DNA of 51,980 nucleotides, from NCBI GenBank assembly GCA_017960885.1, contig JAGCYI010000295.1, forward strand, positions 1 to 51,980, read 5' to 3'. This stretch comes from Bacteroidales bacterium (GTDB lineage Bacteria; Bacteroidota; Bacteroidia; Bacteroidales; UBA3824). The notes under the pieces are model-generated. The model made no database searches and was not told where the DNA came from. It saw nothing but the letters and a program-made list of their open reading frames with translations. A program made the position numbers and the translations under genes. Numbering within the stretch: the first letter of the stretch is position 1; each line of letters begins with the position of its first letter. This document shows positions 26,312 to 34,271 of this stretch, piece after piece.

Positions 26312-26503
26312 ATGGCACATCCTAAGCACAAAACCTCGAAGACGAGAAGAGACAAAAGAAGAACCCATTATAAAGCGGTAGCACCCACCCTTACAAAATG
26401 CAGCAACTGCGGCGCAACTATCCAATCGCACACAGTTTGCCCCGAATGCGGCTATTACAGAGGCCAACTCGCTATCGACAAGTCAGCAGCTGCCGCTGAG
26501 TAG
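26312..26503 (+). CDS. rpmF: Ribosomal protein L32
   Basis: This is a 63-residue large-subunit ribosomal protein. The N-terminus MAHPKHKTSKTRRDKRRTH and the zinc ribbon CSNCGATIQSHTVCPECGYY with four Cys are diagnostic. A short Ala-rich tail (DKSAAAAE) follows. All four zinc ligands are present, so it is the Cys-containing form. It lies between DUF177 and fabH, the conserved arrangement that couples ribosome and fatty-acid genes. Confidence 0.96.
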   Translation: MAHPKHKTSKTRRDKRRTHYKAVAPTLTKCSNCGATIQSHTVCPECGYYRGQLAIDKSAAAAE

Positions 26504-26540
26504 CTTTATGCCGCAGCAGTAAAAAGAATTTAGACAGATG

Positions 26541-26569
26541 GCGGAATGTTGCGCCCGTTGCGGAATGTT
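26541..26569 (+). repeat. Direct repeat in the fabH promoter
   Basis: GCGGAATGTT occurs at 26541-26550 and again at 26560-26569, 19 bases apart, spanning the -33 region and spacer of the fabH promoter. The spacing of nearly two helical turns is what a dimeric or tandem-binding regulator would use. No known operator was recognised. Confidence 0.45.
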
Positions 26570-26579
26570 CCTACATTTG
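26549..26579 (+). promoter_or_regulatory. Promoter of fabH-accB-accC
   Basis: TTG (26549-26551) is followed after 20 bases by TACATTTG (26572-26579), a full match to the -33/-7 pattern. The fabH start is 32 bases further. It would allow the fatty-acid genes to be controlled separately from rpmF. Confidence 0.68.
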
Positions 26580-26611
26580 TCTTTTTTATTTTTTTCAGAT
26601 AATTTTTCTTT

Positions 26612-27607
26612 ATGGCTAAAACTAACGCTGTTATTACGGGGGTAGGTATGTATGTGCCTGAGTATCGCCTCACCAACGACGAACTGTCGCAAATGCTCGA
26701 CACTAGCGACGAGTGGATTACTTCACACGTAGGTATCAAAGAGCGCAGAATACTCAAAGATAAGGACAAAGCCACATCTTTTATGGGTGCGATGGCTGTT
26801 AAGGACCTTCTCGCCAAGAAAAATCTCGATCCTATGGAAATCGACTTGGTGATATGCACTACTACCACGCCTGATTTGGTGTTCCCCGCTTCGGGTATAC
26901 AGATTTGCGACATGGTGGGTATGAAAAATGCATTTTCTTACGACCTGCACGCCGCTTGCTCGGGATTCTTAAACGGATTAGTAACAGCCTCTAAGTTTAT
27001 TCAGTCTGGCGTTGAAAAAAAGGTTGTCCTCGTAAGTTCCGAAAAAATGTCGGCTATCACCGACTACACCGACCGCAAGACCTGTCCGCTATTCGGCGAC
27101 GGTGCTGCGGCTGTGCTTTTGGAACCATCTGACGAGGATCTCGGACTTTTAGACTATATTCTCCGCGTCGACGGTTCGGGCGTAAAGCACCTCCACATGA
27201 AATCCGGAGGCTCGTTGTCGCCATCCTCTATCGAAACCGTTCAAAACCGCGAACATTTTGTATATCAGGAGGGTCAGCCAGTTTTCAAGGCTGCTGTTAC
27301 CTACATGGCCGACGTGTCGGCAGAGATTATGGAACGCAACCATCTCACCGCCGACGACATAGCATGGCTTGTGCCGCATCAGGCAAACCTCCGCATTATC
27401 GACGCCACCGCACGCCGTATGGAGCTGCCTCCCGAAAAGGTGATGATCAACATCCAGCGTTACGGCAACACCACATCCGCCACTATTCCCATCTGCCTTT
27501 GCGAATGGGAAAAACAACTCCACAAGGGCGACAATATCATTATCTCGGCTTTCGGAGCTGGTTACACATGGGGCGCGCTTTACCTAAAATGGGCTTATAA
27601 CTCGTAG
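26612..27607 (+). CDS. fabH: Beta-ketoacyl-ACP synthase III
   Basis: This is a 331-residue enzyme that condenses acetyl-CoA (or a branched acyl-CoA) with malonyl-ACP to start fatty-acid synthesis. The catalytic triad is visible: Cys116 in HAACSGF, His256 in VPHQANLRI and Asn286 in YGNTTSAT. The C-terminal [13 protein letters not shown] is typical. The start [18 protein letters not shown] follows its own promoter. It is followed by accB and accC, which supply malonyl-CoA, so the cluster covers initiation and extender supply. Confidence 0.96.
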   Translation: MAKTNAVITGVGMYVPEYRLTNDELSQMLDTSDEWITSHVGIKERRILKDKDKATSFMGAMAVKDLLAKKNLDPMEIDLVICTTTTPDLVFPASGIQICDMVGMKNAFSYDLHAACSGFLNGLVTASKFIQSGVEKKVVLVSSEKMSAITDYTDRKTCPLFGDGAAAVLLEPSDEDLGLLDYILRVDGSGVKHLHMKSGGSLSPSSIETVQNREHFVYQEGQPVFKAAVTYMADVSAEIMERNHLTADDIAWLVPHQANLRIIDATARRMELPPEKVMINIQRYGNTTSATIPICLCEWEKQLHKGDNIIISAFGAGYTWGALYLKWAYNS

Positions 27608-27655
27608 TTAGTAAGTAATTTAATCAAGAGTAATAATAAAAATACAACAGATATT

Positions 27656-28165
27656 ATGGCTAATTTAAAGGAAGTACAAGATTTTATCAAAGCCGTTTCT
27701 CGAATCGGTATTTCAGAAGTTGACATTCAGACCGACGACATGAAACTCAACGTAAAATTCCCCGCTGGCGACAAAGAGATAGCCCGTGGCGAAAACTTTC
27801 AAATGCCCGCTTTCCAGATGCCTATGATTTCGGGTATGGCTCAGCAGATGGGTTCTCCTATTCAGGCTGCCACCACCACTACAACTCCCATAGAGTATCG
27901 CGAGAACGCCCAATCCGACGAGAAAAAGTTCCTCACTGTAAAGGCTCCCATGGTAGGCACTTTCTACCGCCGTCCTTCTCCCGACAAACCTATCTACGTA
28001 AATGTTGGCGACGAAGTTACTAAAGGTCAGGTGCTCTGCATCATCGAGGCTATGAAACTTTTCAACGAAATTGAGTCGGAAGTTTCGGGCAAAATTGCTA
28101 AAATCCTTGTAGAAGAAGGCACTCCCGTAGAGTTTGATCAGCCTCTTTTCCTTATCGAACCCTAA
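27656..28165 (+). CDS. accB: Biotin carboxyl carrier protein of acetyl-CoA carboxylase
   Basis: This is a 169-residue protein. The N-terminal part (LKEVQDFIKAVSRIGISEVD) and the Met/Gln-rich, Pro/Thr-rich linker (about 45-85) lead to a biotinyl domain (about 93-169) with EAMKLFNEI; Lys134 is the biotinylation site. The domain carries the APMVGTFYRRPSPDKPIYV thumb region typical of true AccB. It delivers carboxybiotin to the carboxyltransferase in fatty-acid synthesis. accC starts 16 bases downstream. Confidence 0.96.
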   Translation: MANLKEVQDFIKAVSRIGISEVDIQTDDMKLNVKFPAGDKEIARGENFQMPAFQMPMISGMAQQMGSPIQAATTTTTPIEYRENAQSDEKKFLTVKAPMVGTFYRRPSPDKPIYVNVGDEVTKGQVLCIIEAMKLFNEIESEVSGKIAKILVEEGTPVEFDQPLFLIEP

Positions 28166-28180
28166 TTAAGTCAGTAGGTT

Positions 28181-29530
28181 ATGTTTAAAAAGATATTAAT
28201 TGCCAACCGTGGCGAGATTGCCCTGCGCATTATCCGCACCTGCAAGGAGATGGGCATCAAAACCGTGGCAGTATACTCCACCGCCGACCGCGACTCGCTC
28301 CACGTGAAGTTCGCCGACGAGGCGGTATGTATCGGTAATCCGCCGTCGTCGAAATCTTATTTGAATATTCCGGCTCTTATCTCAGTGGCTGAGATCACCA
28401 ACGCCGACGCTATACACCCCGGCTACGGATTCCTTTCTGAGAATGCCAAGTTCGCACGCATCTGCACCGAGCACGGCATCAAGTTTATTGGTCCCACAGC
28501 CGAGCAGATTGTGATGATGGGCGACAAAGCCACAGCCCGCAAAACCATGACAGAGCACGGTGTGCCTGTAACTCCCGGTACACAAGGTTTGCTCGACACC
28601 ATGGAACAGGGCAAAGCCGAGGCAAAACGCATCGGATACCCCGTAATGCTTAAAGCTACAGCAGGCGGAGGCGGCAAGGGTATGCGCATTATCCGCAACG
28701 AGGACGAGTTTGAGCACCTCTGGAACGCAGCCCGTCAGGAGGCCGCAGCATCGTTTGCCAACGACGCCGTTTACCTTGAAAAATACATCGAAGAACCCCA
28801 CCACATAGAGATTCAGATTGCCGGCGACCAGTACGGCAACGTTTGCCACCTCTCTGAACGCGACTGCTCTATTCAGCGTCGCCACCAGAAACTTCTTGAG
28901 GAGACTCCGTCGCCATTTATGACCGAGGAGCTCCGTCACAAGATGGGAGAGGCTGCCTGCAAAGCCGCACGTGCTATCAAATACGAGGGTGTGGGCACTG
29001 TAGAGTTCCTCGTGGACGCTCACCGCAACTTCTACTTTATGGAGATGAACACACGTATCCAGGTAGAACACGGTATCACCGAGGAAGTTACCAATCTCGA
29101 CCTTATCAAAGAGCAGATACGCATTGCAGCAGGAGCCAAAATCTCCACACGCAACTACTATCCGCAGGCTCACGCCATAGAGTGCCGCATCAACGCCGAA
29201 GACCCGTTCAATGGTTTCCGTCCTTGTCCTGGCAAAATCACCGGCTTGCACCTTCCTGGCGGCAACGGCATACGCGTGGATACGCACATCTACACCGGCT
29301 ATCAGATCCCGTCGTACTACGACTCAATGATAATTAAGCTTGTGGCAGTGGCACAAACCCGCGAAGAGGCTATCGCCAAGATGAAACGCGCACTTTTTGA
29401 ACTTGTGGTAGAAGGCGTTAAGACCACTGCGCCCTTCCATTTGCAGCTTATGAGCGACCCGCGTTTCTGCGCTGGAGAGTACACCACCAAATTTATGGAA
29501 GATTTTGAAATAAAATCTCCCGAAGAGTAG
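28181..29530 (+). CDS. accC: Biotin carboxylase subunit of acetyl-CoA carboxylase
   Basis: This is a 449-residue ATP-grasp enzyme that carboxylates biotin on AccB using bicarbonate and ATP. Visible motifs are the N-terminal [31 protein letters not shown], the glycine loop [14 protein letters not shown], the [13 protein letters not shown] strand and the active-site MNTRIQVEH. The length matches AccC rather than a fused pyruvate carboxylase. It ends at a hairpin that begins at its stop codon. Confidence 0.97.
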   Translation: MFKKILIANRGEIALRIIRTCKEMGIKTVAVYSTADRDSLHVKFADEAVCIGNPPSSKSYLNIPALISVAEITNADAIHPGYGFLSENAKFARICTEHGIKFIGPTAEQIVMMGDKATARKTMTEHGVPVTPGTQGLLDTMEQGKAEAKRIGYPVMLKATAGGGGKGMRIIRNEDEFEHLWNAARQEAAASFANDAVYLEKYIEEPHHIEIQIAGDQYGNVCHLSERDCSIQRRHQKLLEETPSPFMTEELRHKMGEAACKAARAIKYEGVGTVEFLVDAHRNFYFMEMNTRIQVEHGITEEVTNLDLIKEQIRIAAGAKISTRNYYPQAHAIECRINAEDPFNGFRPCPGKITGLHLPGGNGIRVDTHIYTGYQIPSYYDSMIIKLVAVAQTREEAIAKMKRALFELVVEGVKTTAPFHLQLMSDPRFCAGEYTTKFMEDFEIKSPEE

Positions 29531-29561
29531 CGCAATTTGAAAAATTATTTCTAAATTGCGC
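29530..29561. terminator. Hairpin between accC and the bactofilin gene
   Basis: GCGCAATTT (29530-29538) pairs perfectly with AAATTGCGC (29553-29561), and the inner GAAA/TTTC can extend it. No T run follows on either strand, so it may be a weak terminator, a processing site or a 3' stabiliser rather than a strong terminator. Confidence 0.5.
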
Positions 29562-29587
29562 CAAAAATAACTAATATCTCTTAACGT

Positions 29588-29968
29588 ATGGCAAAGATTG
29601 AAACAGACCAAGTAAACAATACGAGCATAATCGCCTTTGGAACTGAGTTTGTGGGCGAAATCAAATCTAACGGCAGTGTCCGCATAGCAGGCAAGCTCAA
29701 AGGAAATATCAGCCTTACCGAACGTCTTGTAATCGACAAGTCGGGCGTGGTAGAAGGCGAGATTTCTTGCAAGGTAGCCAACATCAGCGGCAAGGTAGAC
29801 GGCAAACTGTCGGTTGTAGAGTTGCTCGAACTTAAAGATACCGCAAGTGTTCACGGCGATATCGACACTTCGAAAATCATTATCGAAGAGGGCGCTATAT
29901 TCACTGGCACATGCCAGATGGATTCTAAAGATTCTTCAGCAGCAAACGCAGCCGCATTAAAGAAGTAA
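29588..29968 (+). CDS. Bactofilin (polymer-forming cytoskeletal protein)
   Basis: This is a 126-residue protein with the right-handed beta-helical bactofilin core: TSIIAFGTEFVGEIKSNGSV, IAGKLKGNIS, VVEGEISCKVANISGKVDGK and ASVHGDIDTSKIIIEEGA. A short disordered tail ends in KK. Bactofilins assemble into nucleotide-independent filaments near the membrane that affect shape and wall growth. In many Bacteroidota it sits just ahead of the ATP synthase genes, and here too it is followed 4 bases later by an AtpZ-like gene. Confidence 0.92.
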   Translation: MAKIETDQVNNTSIIAFGTEFVGEIKSNGSVRIAGKLKGNISLTERLVIDKSGVVEGEISCKVANISGKVDGKLSVVELLELKDTASVHGDIDTSKIIIEEGAIFTGTCQMDSKDSSAANAAALKK

Positions 29969-29972
29969 AATC

Positions 29973-30179
29973 TTGAAGAAGGATAGCGACAACCTCCGCG
30001 ACGTTGCAAAATACACTACGGCTGCCTTTGAAATGGCAGCCGTAATTGTTTGCGGAGTATTGGGTGGCGTTTGGGCAGATGATTATTTCAATACCAAACC
30101 TATAGTTACCCTTATTGCATCTTTACTTTCGGTGGCAGCAGGCATATATTTGTTTATCAAGAATATCTCTAAGAAATAA
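29973..30179 (+). CDS. AtpZ/AtpI-like small membrane protein
   Basis: This is a 68-residue protein with two transmembrane helices (about 18-38, FEMAAVIVCGVLGGVWAD, and 44-63) separated by a short loop with DDYFNTKP, matching the AtpZ/AtpI family that helps assembly of the F-type ATP synthase rotor ring or carries ions near it. The start is a TTG at 29973, 4 bases after the bactofilin stop; no ATG occurs until codon 20, so the TTG is the best choice. The ATP synthase structural genes that normally follow are not present. Confidence 0.8.
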   Translation: MKKDSDNLRDVAKYTTAAFEMAAVIVCGVLGGVWADDYFNTKPIVTLIASLLSVAAGIYLFIKNISKK

Positions 30180-30182
30180 GAA

Positions 30183-30563
30183 ATGCAGAAACAGTTGACG
30201 AAATATATAGTGATGGCGGTGATATGCACACTTATAGCCGCATTAATCTTTGTGATTATTATTCCCGAAAAATCATCGTGGACGGTGTATGCCACTCCCG
30301 CTTTTTTTGCGGCTGTGAGCATTTTGTCGGCATTGGTGATTACCAAGCCAAAATATTCTAAGTTTGCCAAGTTTTCGGGCGTGTTTATGCTCTCTACGGT
30401 GCTGAAGCTGATACTCTATTTTACGTTTATGATGCTCTCGTACGCCAACCTTCCCCACGAAGCCCGCCTGCCGTTTGTGTTCTTCTTTATGTCGGTATAC
30501 TTGGTGTATGCCATTATGGATACAATGTTTTTGCTGAGGTTTTTTGGCAAGAAGGACAAGTAG
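30183..30563 (+). CDS. Small four-helix membrane protein, ATP-synthase-associated position
   Basis: This is a 126-residue protein with four hydrophobic helices (for example YIVMAVICTLIAALIFVIII and LKLILYFTFMMLSYA). It starts 3 bases after the AtpZ-like gene. Proteins of this type occupy the slot between AtpZ and atpB in many Bacteroidota, and their role is unknown. The next gene in the window is convergent, so the ATP synthase operon is interrupted here. Confidence 0.72.
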   Translation: MQKQLTKYIVMAVICTLIAALIFVIIIPEKSSWTVYATPAFFAAVSILSALVITKPKYSKFAKFSGVFMLSTVLKLILYFTFMMLSYANLPHEARLPFVFFFMSVYLVYAIMDTMFLLRFFGKKDK

Positions 30564-30595
30564 GGTGGGGGAGACGCTACTCCTCCCCGTCCACC
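30564..30595. terminator. Possible hairpin between convergent genes
   Basis: GGTG/CACC at the ends and GGGGA/TCCCC inside can pair across 30564-30595 with a bulge. It overlaps the 3' end of the TPR-CHAT gene, lies between two convergent stop codons, and lacks a T run. Weak support. Confidence 0.3.
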
Positions 30596-33414
30596 ATTAT
30601 AAATGCAGCCCAATATTTTGGATCATTGTTTTTGCTTTTTACATAATGAATTGCCGTTTGAAAAGCCTTGCGTTTGGATAATCCTTCGGTAAGACTTTTG
30701 AAAAATTGAACCATCAGCAACCGTGTGGCATAGTCGTCAACATCCCAAAGGCTCATAATAATTGTCTGAGCGCCAGCCTTCTTGAATCCTCGCTGAAGAC
30801 CGAAGACCCCTTCTCCCGTTACCTCGCCCAATCCGGTCTGGCACGCCGAGAGGACCACCAAATCTAATCCTTTAAAATCCATACGCGAGATCTCTTTGGC
30901 AGTGAGTATGCCATCGTCAACGTTGTCGGGAATTGCTTTGCGTGCCACAGGGTCGAAAGCGGCGTTGGCACCTGCAAACAGCAGTCCGCTGCAGTCAAGC
31001 GAACGGTCTTCTTTGTTTTGAGCGCCACTTGCCAAATATTCCAGACCTATCGAAGCCATATCTTCTTCTGCTTGATAAAAACCGTGTGTAGAAATATGGA
31101 GTATTTTGATACCTAGTCCCGAAAGATTTTTGAAACTCTCCTCTGTAGCAGCTGTGTCGGATTGGACAAAAACCTTGTATTTTGCCGACTTCAACAATGA
31201 TGCAACAGCTTCTGATTCTTTCTTTGTGCCAACAAGATACATAACTCCGTTGCCATTATTTGCTTTGTCGGTGTCGTATTTGATACCGCCAAAAGTTGCA
31301 GCCTTTTTGTTAGGATTTGAGGTTTTGGGCAATGCCAATTCGCGGGTAGATGACAGACGGAAAACATTGTATTTGTCGGAGAATACTTTGCCATCGTTGT
31401 CTAGCAGATACTCAATACCTATAGTGTGAAATTTGCCCGATGGAGAAAAATAAACATTATTAACGTTGCTGAGGTATGGTTGAAGAGGTTTCCAAATATT
31501 GTTGTATAGTTTTGGTGATGAGTAATCAACGGTGACTGTGTCGTTAAAATCTATTTTCACTAATTCGGGGACTGTCATCCCCTTTTTTACGATGAGGGCG
31601 ATGTATCTATCTTCTTTATCAGTTCCTTTGAAATTCGCAAATTCTATGGCTACATCGTTGGTTTTTAATTTTTTCTGAATGTCTTCCCATTTGATTGAAA
31701 GATTCTTTGTGTAGTCACCCAGTTCTTTGCAAGATTCAACAAGTAAGCGTTCTTCGTTGTCGATAACTTTTAATAGCGAATCGGTATTCATAGACCTTTC
31801 TGCTGGTGCAAGCAGGTAAAGCTCGTCAAGTTTTTTTCGGTCTTGCCTAAGTTGGTTATACATATCTTTTAATTGTCCGTTACCTCGCTTTTCTATGAGG
31901 TTCTGGATTTCAAGTTCTGCATTAAGAAGGAGACCTTTTGACAATAACTGACTGTTGAATGCAAGGCTTTTGAGAGTGAAATTAGGTTGTTCATTTGCTA
32001 AAGCAGGCATATTCTTATGGAAAAAAACAGAATATTTATTCCAAAAATCAGAACGCTCCTTATTTGTAAGATAAGCAAAGGTTTTTAAAATCAATGTTTC
32101 GCTTAGTTTATAAGATTGTTCAAACAACATTGTCGCCTCATCATAATTGCCATCTTTGAAATAATACAGAGCCAGATTGCTCAATGATGAGATATAATCA
32201 GGGTGCTGCTTTCCAAGGACTTTTTCCCTTATTTTCATAGCCATAGTACCAATCTGGATGGCTTCGGCATAGATGCCAGCGTCATAACAATACCCTGCAA
32301 TGCTATTTACTAACGCAGCGTAATCAGGGTGCTCCTCACCAAGAACTTTTTTCATTATATCCAACGCCTGTGTGCCAAACGAGAAGGCTTCCTCATAGTT
32401 GCCAAGGGAATAATAATAACCTGTTAAACTGCTCAATGTCCGAGCATAATCAGGATGTTCTTCGCCAAGTACCTTTTTGTAGATTTCCATAGCCTCTGTG
32501 CACAGCCTGATGGCTTCCGTATAGTTGCCCTGCTTAGCATTATAACATGCTAAATTGTTCAACGACGAGGCATAATCAGGGTGCTGCTTCCCAAGGACTT
32601 TCCCCCTTATTTCCATAGCCTGAGTGCACAGCCTGACGGCTTCCGCATAGTTGCCAATGTATGCATAATAAGTTGCAAGATTGTCCAATGAGAGAGCATA
32701 GTCAGGATGCTTGTCGCCCAGGTTTGCTTTATTAATTTCCGTTGCCTGAGTGCCAAGCCTGATGGCTTCCGCATAGTTGCCAAGGTTAGCATTATAACTT
32801 GCTAAATTGTTCAAAGACGTGGTATACTCAGGGTGATTATCGCCCAGGACTTTTTTATAAATTTCCATCGCCTGTGTGCCAAGCCTGAAGGCTTCCGCAT
32901 AGTTGCCAAGTTTAGAATTATAACCTGCCAGATTGTTCAATGAGAAAGCATAGTCAGGATGCTTTTCGCCAAGGGTTGTTTTATAAATTTCCATCGCCTG
33001 AGTGCCAAGCCTTATGGCTTCTGTATAATTGCCAATCGCATCATTAGCAGCTGCCACAATGGTCAATGATGTGACATAATCAGGGTCTTCTTCGCCTTTG
33101 ATTTTTTTTATGATTTCCATTGCCTGTGTGCCAAGTTTGACAGCATCTTGGAAGTTGCAGTCCCTGTATTTATCTAATGTTATGAACAACAAGCAATATG
33201 CAATTGATGATTCCGCACGGTAATAATTCTTCGACGCAGGGGTCAATGTCGCCTTGTCGAGCGAATCGCATTTTTGATAATAAGGGATAGCCTCTTCGAA
33301 TTTTTCGGCTAATAAGAGTTTGTTGCCTTGTCGATATAACATATCAGCCTCTGCGCTTTGCCCAAACCCACGCACAGACAAAAGCAGTAATAATATTGCA
33401 AATAATTTGTTCAT
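30577..33414 (-). CDS. Exported TPR-CHAT caspase-like protease
   Basis: This is a protein of about 945 residues. From the ATG at 33414 it begins with a clear signal peptide (MNKLFAILLLLLSVRGFG, cleavage before QSAEA); an ATG two codons earlier is less likely. Residues about 25-420 hold many TPR units of 42 residues (kinesin-light-chain type, NLAxYxxxxGNYxEAxRL). A helical linker follows (about 430-600). The C-terminal CHAT domain (about 650-945) shows the catalytic dyad: His near residue 777 in HISTHGF and Cys near 858 in LSACQTGLGEV. CHAT peptidases cleave proteins on signal. The signal peptide places this one outside the cytosol. The gene for a secreted partner lies directly upstream. Confidence 0.88.
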   Translation of the reverse strand: MNKLFAILLLLLSVRGFGQSAEADMLYRQGNKLLLAEKFEEAIPYYQKCDSLDKATLTPASKNYYRAESSIAYCLLFITLDKYRDCNFQDAVKLGTQAMEIIKKIKGEEDPDYVTSLTIVAAANDAIGNYTEAIRLGTQAMEIYKTTLGEKHPDYAFSLNNLAGYNSKLGNYAEAFRLGTQAMEIYKKVLGDNHPEYTTSLNNLASYNANLGNYAEAIRLGTQATEINKANLGDKHPDYALSLDNLATYYAYIGNYAEAVRLCTQAMEIRGKVLGKQHPDYASSLNNLACYNAKQGNYTEAIRLCTEAMEIYKKVLGEEHPDYARTLSSLTGYYYSLGNYEEAFSFGTQALDIMKKVLGEEHPDYAALVNSIAGYCYDAGIYAEAIQIGTMAMKIREKVLGKQHPDYISSLSNLALYYFKDGNYDEATMLFEQSYKLSETLILKTFAYLTNKERSDFWNKYSVFFHKNMPALANEQPNFTLKSLAFNSQLLSKGLLLNAELEIQNLIEKRGNGQLKDMYNQLRQDRKKLDELYLLAPAERSMNTDSLLKVIDNEERLLVESCKELGDYTKNLSIKWEDIQKKLKTNDVAIEFANFKGTDKEDRYIALIVKKGMTVPELVKIDFNDTVTVDYSSPKLYNNIWKPLQPYLSNVNNVYFSPSGKFHTIGIEYLLDNDGKVFSDKYNVFRLSSTRELALPKTSNPNKKAATFGGIKYDTDKANNGNGVMYLVGTKKESEAVASLLKSAKYKVFVQSDTAATEESFKNLSGLGIKILHISTHGFYQAEEDMASIGLEYLASGAQNKEDRSLDCSGLLFAGANAAFDPVARKAIPDNVDDGILTAKEISRMDFKGLDLVVLSACQTGLGEVTGEGVFGLQRGFKKAGAQTIIMSLWDVDDYATRLLMVQFFKSLTEGLSKRKAFQTAIHYVKSKNNDPKYWAAFIMVDGEE
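32200..33130 (-). repeat. Tandem 126-bp repeats encoding TPR units
   Basis: Within the TPR-CHAT gene, near-identical blocks recur at a spacing of exactly 126 bases (42 codons). The segment around GCTTCCGCATAGTTGCC is seen near 32638, 32764 and 32890, with variants at 32386, 32512 and 33016. The high identity suggests recent expansion or recombination between units. Confidence 0.8.
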
Positions 33415-33463
33415 AGCCATTTTAATTAGTAGTCCGGAAACGTCTTCCGATTATCATTAGAGT

Positions 33464-34129
33464 TTAGTTAGTCTGCATATAGTAAAGGTTGTACATACTT
33501 CCTCGGTTTTTGATGCGGATGGTGAAAATTCCGGTCCATTTGGGAATCCATGTGCATTCGCAATTGTCGGAATCGGAGGTGTCGGAGGTTATGAGGTTGT
33601 CGTTTGAGTCGTAGATATAAAGGTCGATGTCGGTGAGCCCTACGCCGTTTACCTGCACTATTGCTTTTTGGTTTTCTTTAAATCGTATTTTATATGTGTC
33701 GGTAGAATAAGCATTAATCATATCCAACGAGTATTTCTGTTCTCCTACAGCACCATGTTCGTATGTTCTTTCGCCAATAATATTATGGTCTGATTTATTG
33801 GGGTTAAAAGTACCGTCTTCTGTTTTTTTGATTTGGGATAATAAGTCATTGTCACCATTGGTATACGTTTTTGCTTCGTCAAGTAGTTTTTCAACGGTTA
33901 AATCTGGTAATCTAAATTTATTTTGTTTTAAAATCTGTGCTGCGGTAATAAGCGATATTGCATCTTTGTTTGTGTGTCCGTACTTTGCCAGACTATAGAT
34001 AAGTCTTAACTCTTCAACTTTTGAAGGTATTGGTCCTGCAGGTTCTTTGTCTTCCTCGTTTAAATAGTCTTGGGCACAAGTAGTTAGCGCAACGTACAAT
34101 AATGCTGTTAATAAAACTAATCTTTTCAT
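33464..34129 (-). CDS. Secreted protein with PPC-like C-terminal domain
   Basis: This is a 221-residue exported protein. The signal peptide is MKRLVLLTALLYVALTTCAQ. The middle (about 40-110) is helical and contains LITAAQILKQNKFRLPDL. The C-terminal 95 residues resemble a bacterial pre-peptidase C-terminal (PPC) beta-sandwich: DTYKIRFKENQKAIVQVNG, DIDLYIYDSNDNLI and TGIFTIRIKNRG. It lies 49 bases upstream of the exported CHAT protease and shares its transcription unit, so it may be the substrate, activator or anchor of that protease. Its promoter is back-to-back with that of the TIR gene. Confidence 0.78.
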   Translation of the reverse strand: MKRLVLLTALLYVALTTCAQDYLNEEDKEPAGPIPSKVEELRLIYSLAKYGHTNKDAISLITAAQILKQNKFRLPDLTVEKLLDEAKTYTNGDNDLLSQIKKTEDGTFNPNKSDHNIIGERTYEHGAVGEQKYSLDMINAYSTDTYKIRFKENQKAIVQVNGVGLTDIDLYIYDSNDNLITSDTSDSDNCECTWIPKWTGIFTIRIKNRGSMYNLYYMQTN

Positions 34130-34190
34130 ACTATTAATGTCTTTTTGGTAAATGTAATTGGAAATTCGTTTTTATGTCTGCCTTTGATTG

Positions 34191-34198
34191 CAAATATA
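34191..34198 (-). promoter_or_regulatory. -7 element for the secreted protein/CHAT operon
   Basis: The minus strand reads TATATTTG, an exact TAnnTTTG match, 61 bases before the ATG at 34129. It is separated by only 41 bases from the oppositely directed -7 element of the TIR gene. Confidence 0.6.
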
Positions 34199-34239
34199 TG
34201 ATTTTTTTTATTTGTCAGCCTTTTATTCGTATCTTTTTA

Positions 34240-34247
34240 TATATTTG
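34240..34247 (+). promoter_or_regulatory. -7 element for the TIR gene
   Basis: TATATTTG is an exact TAnnTTTG match. A TTTGTCA at 34211-34217 lies at the same distance as in front of the chemotaxis gene at 36071. Transcription would start near 34253, which rules out the ATG at 34188 as the start. Confidence 0.62.
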
Positions 34248-34271
34248 CATTGTAATTATAAACTTACGATT

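Noticed and set aside
28382..29287. 301-codon open frame antisense to accC
   Set aside because: accC is a certain gene and the antisense frame has no recognisable motif.
32200..33130. CRISPR-like or mobile repeat array
   Set aside because: The repeats are directly adjacent, in frame and encode TPR units; there are no spacers.
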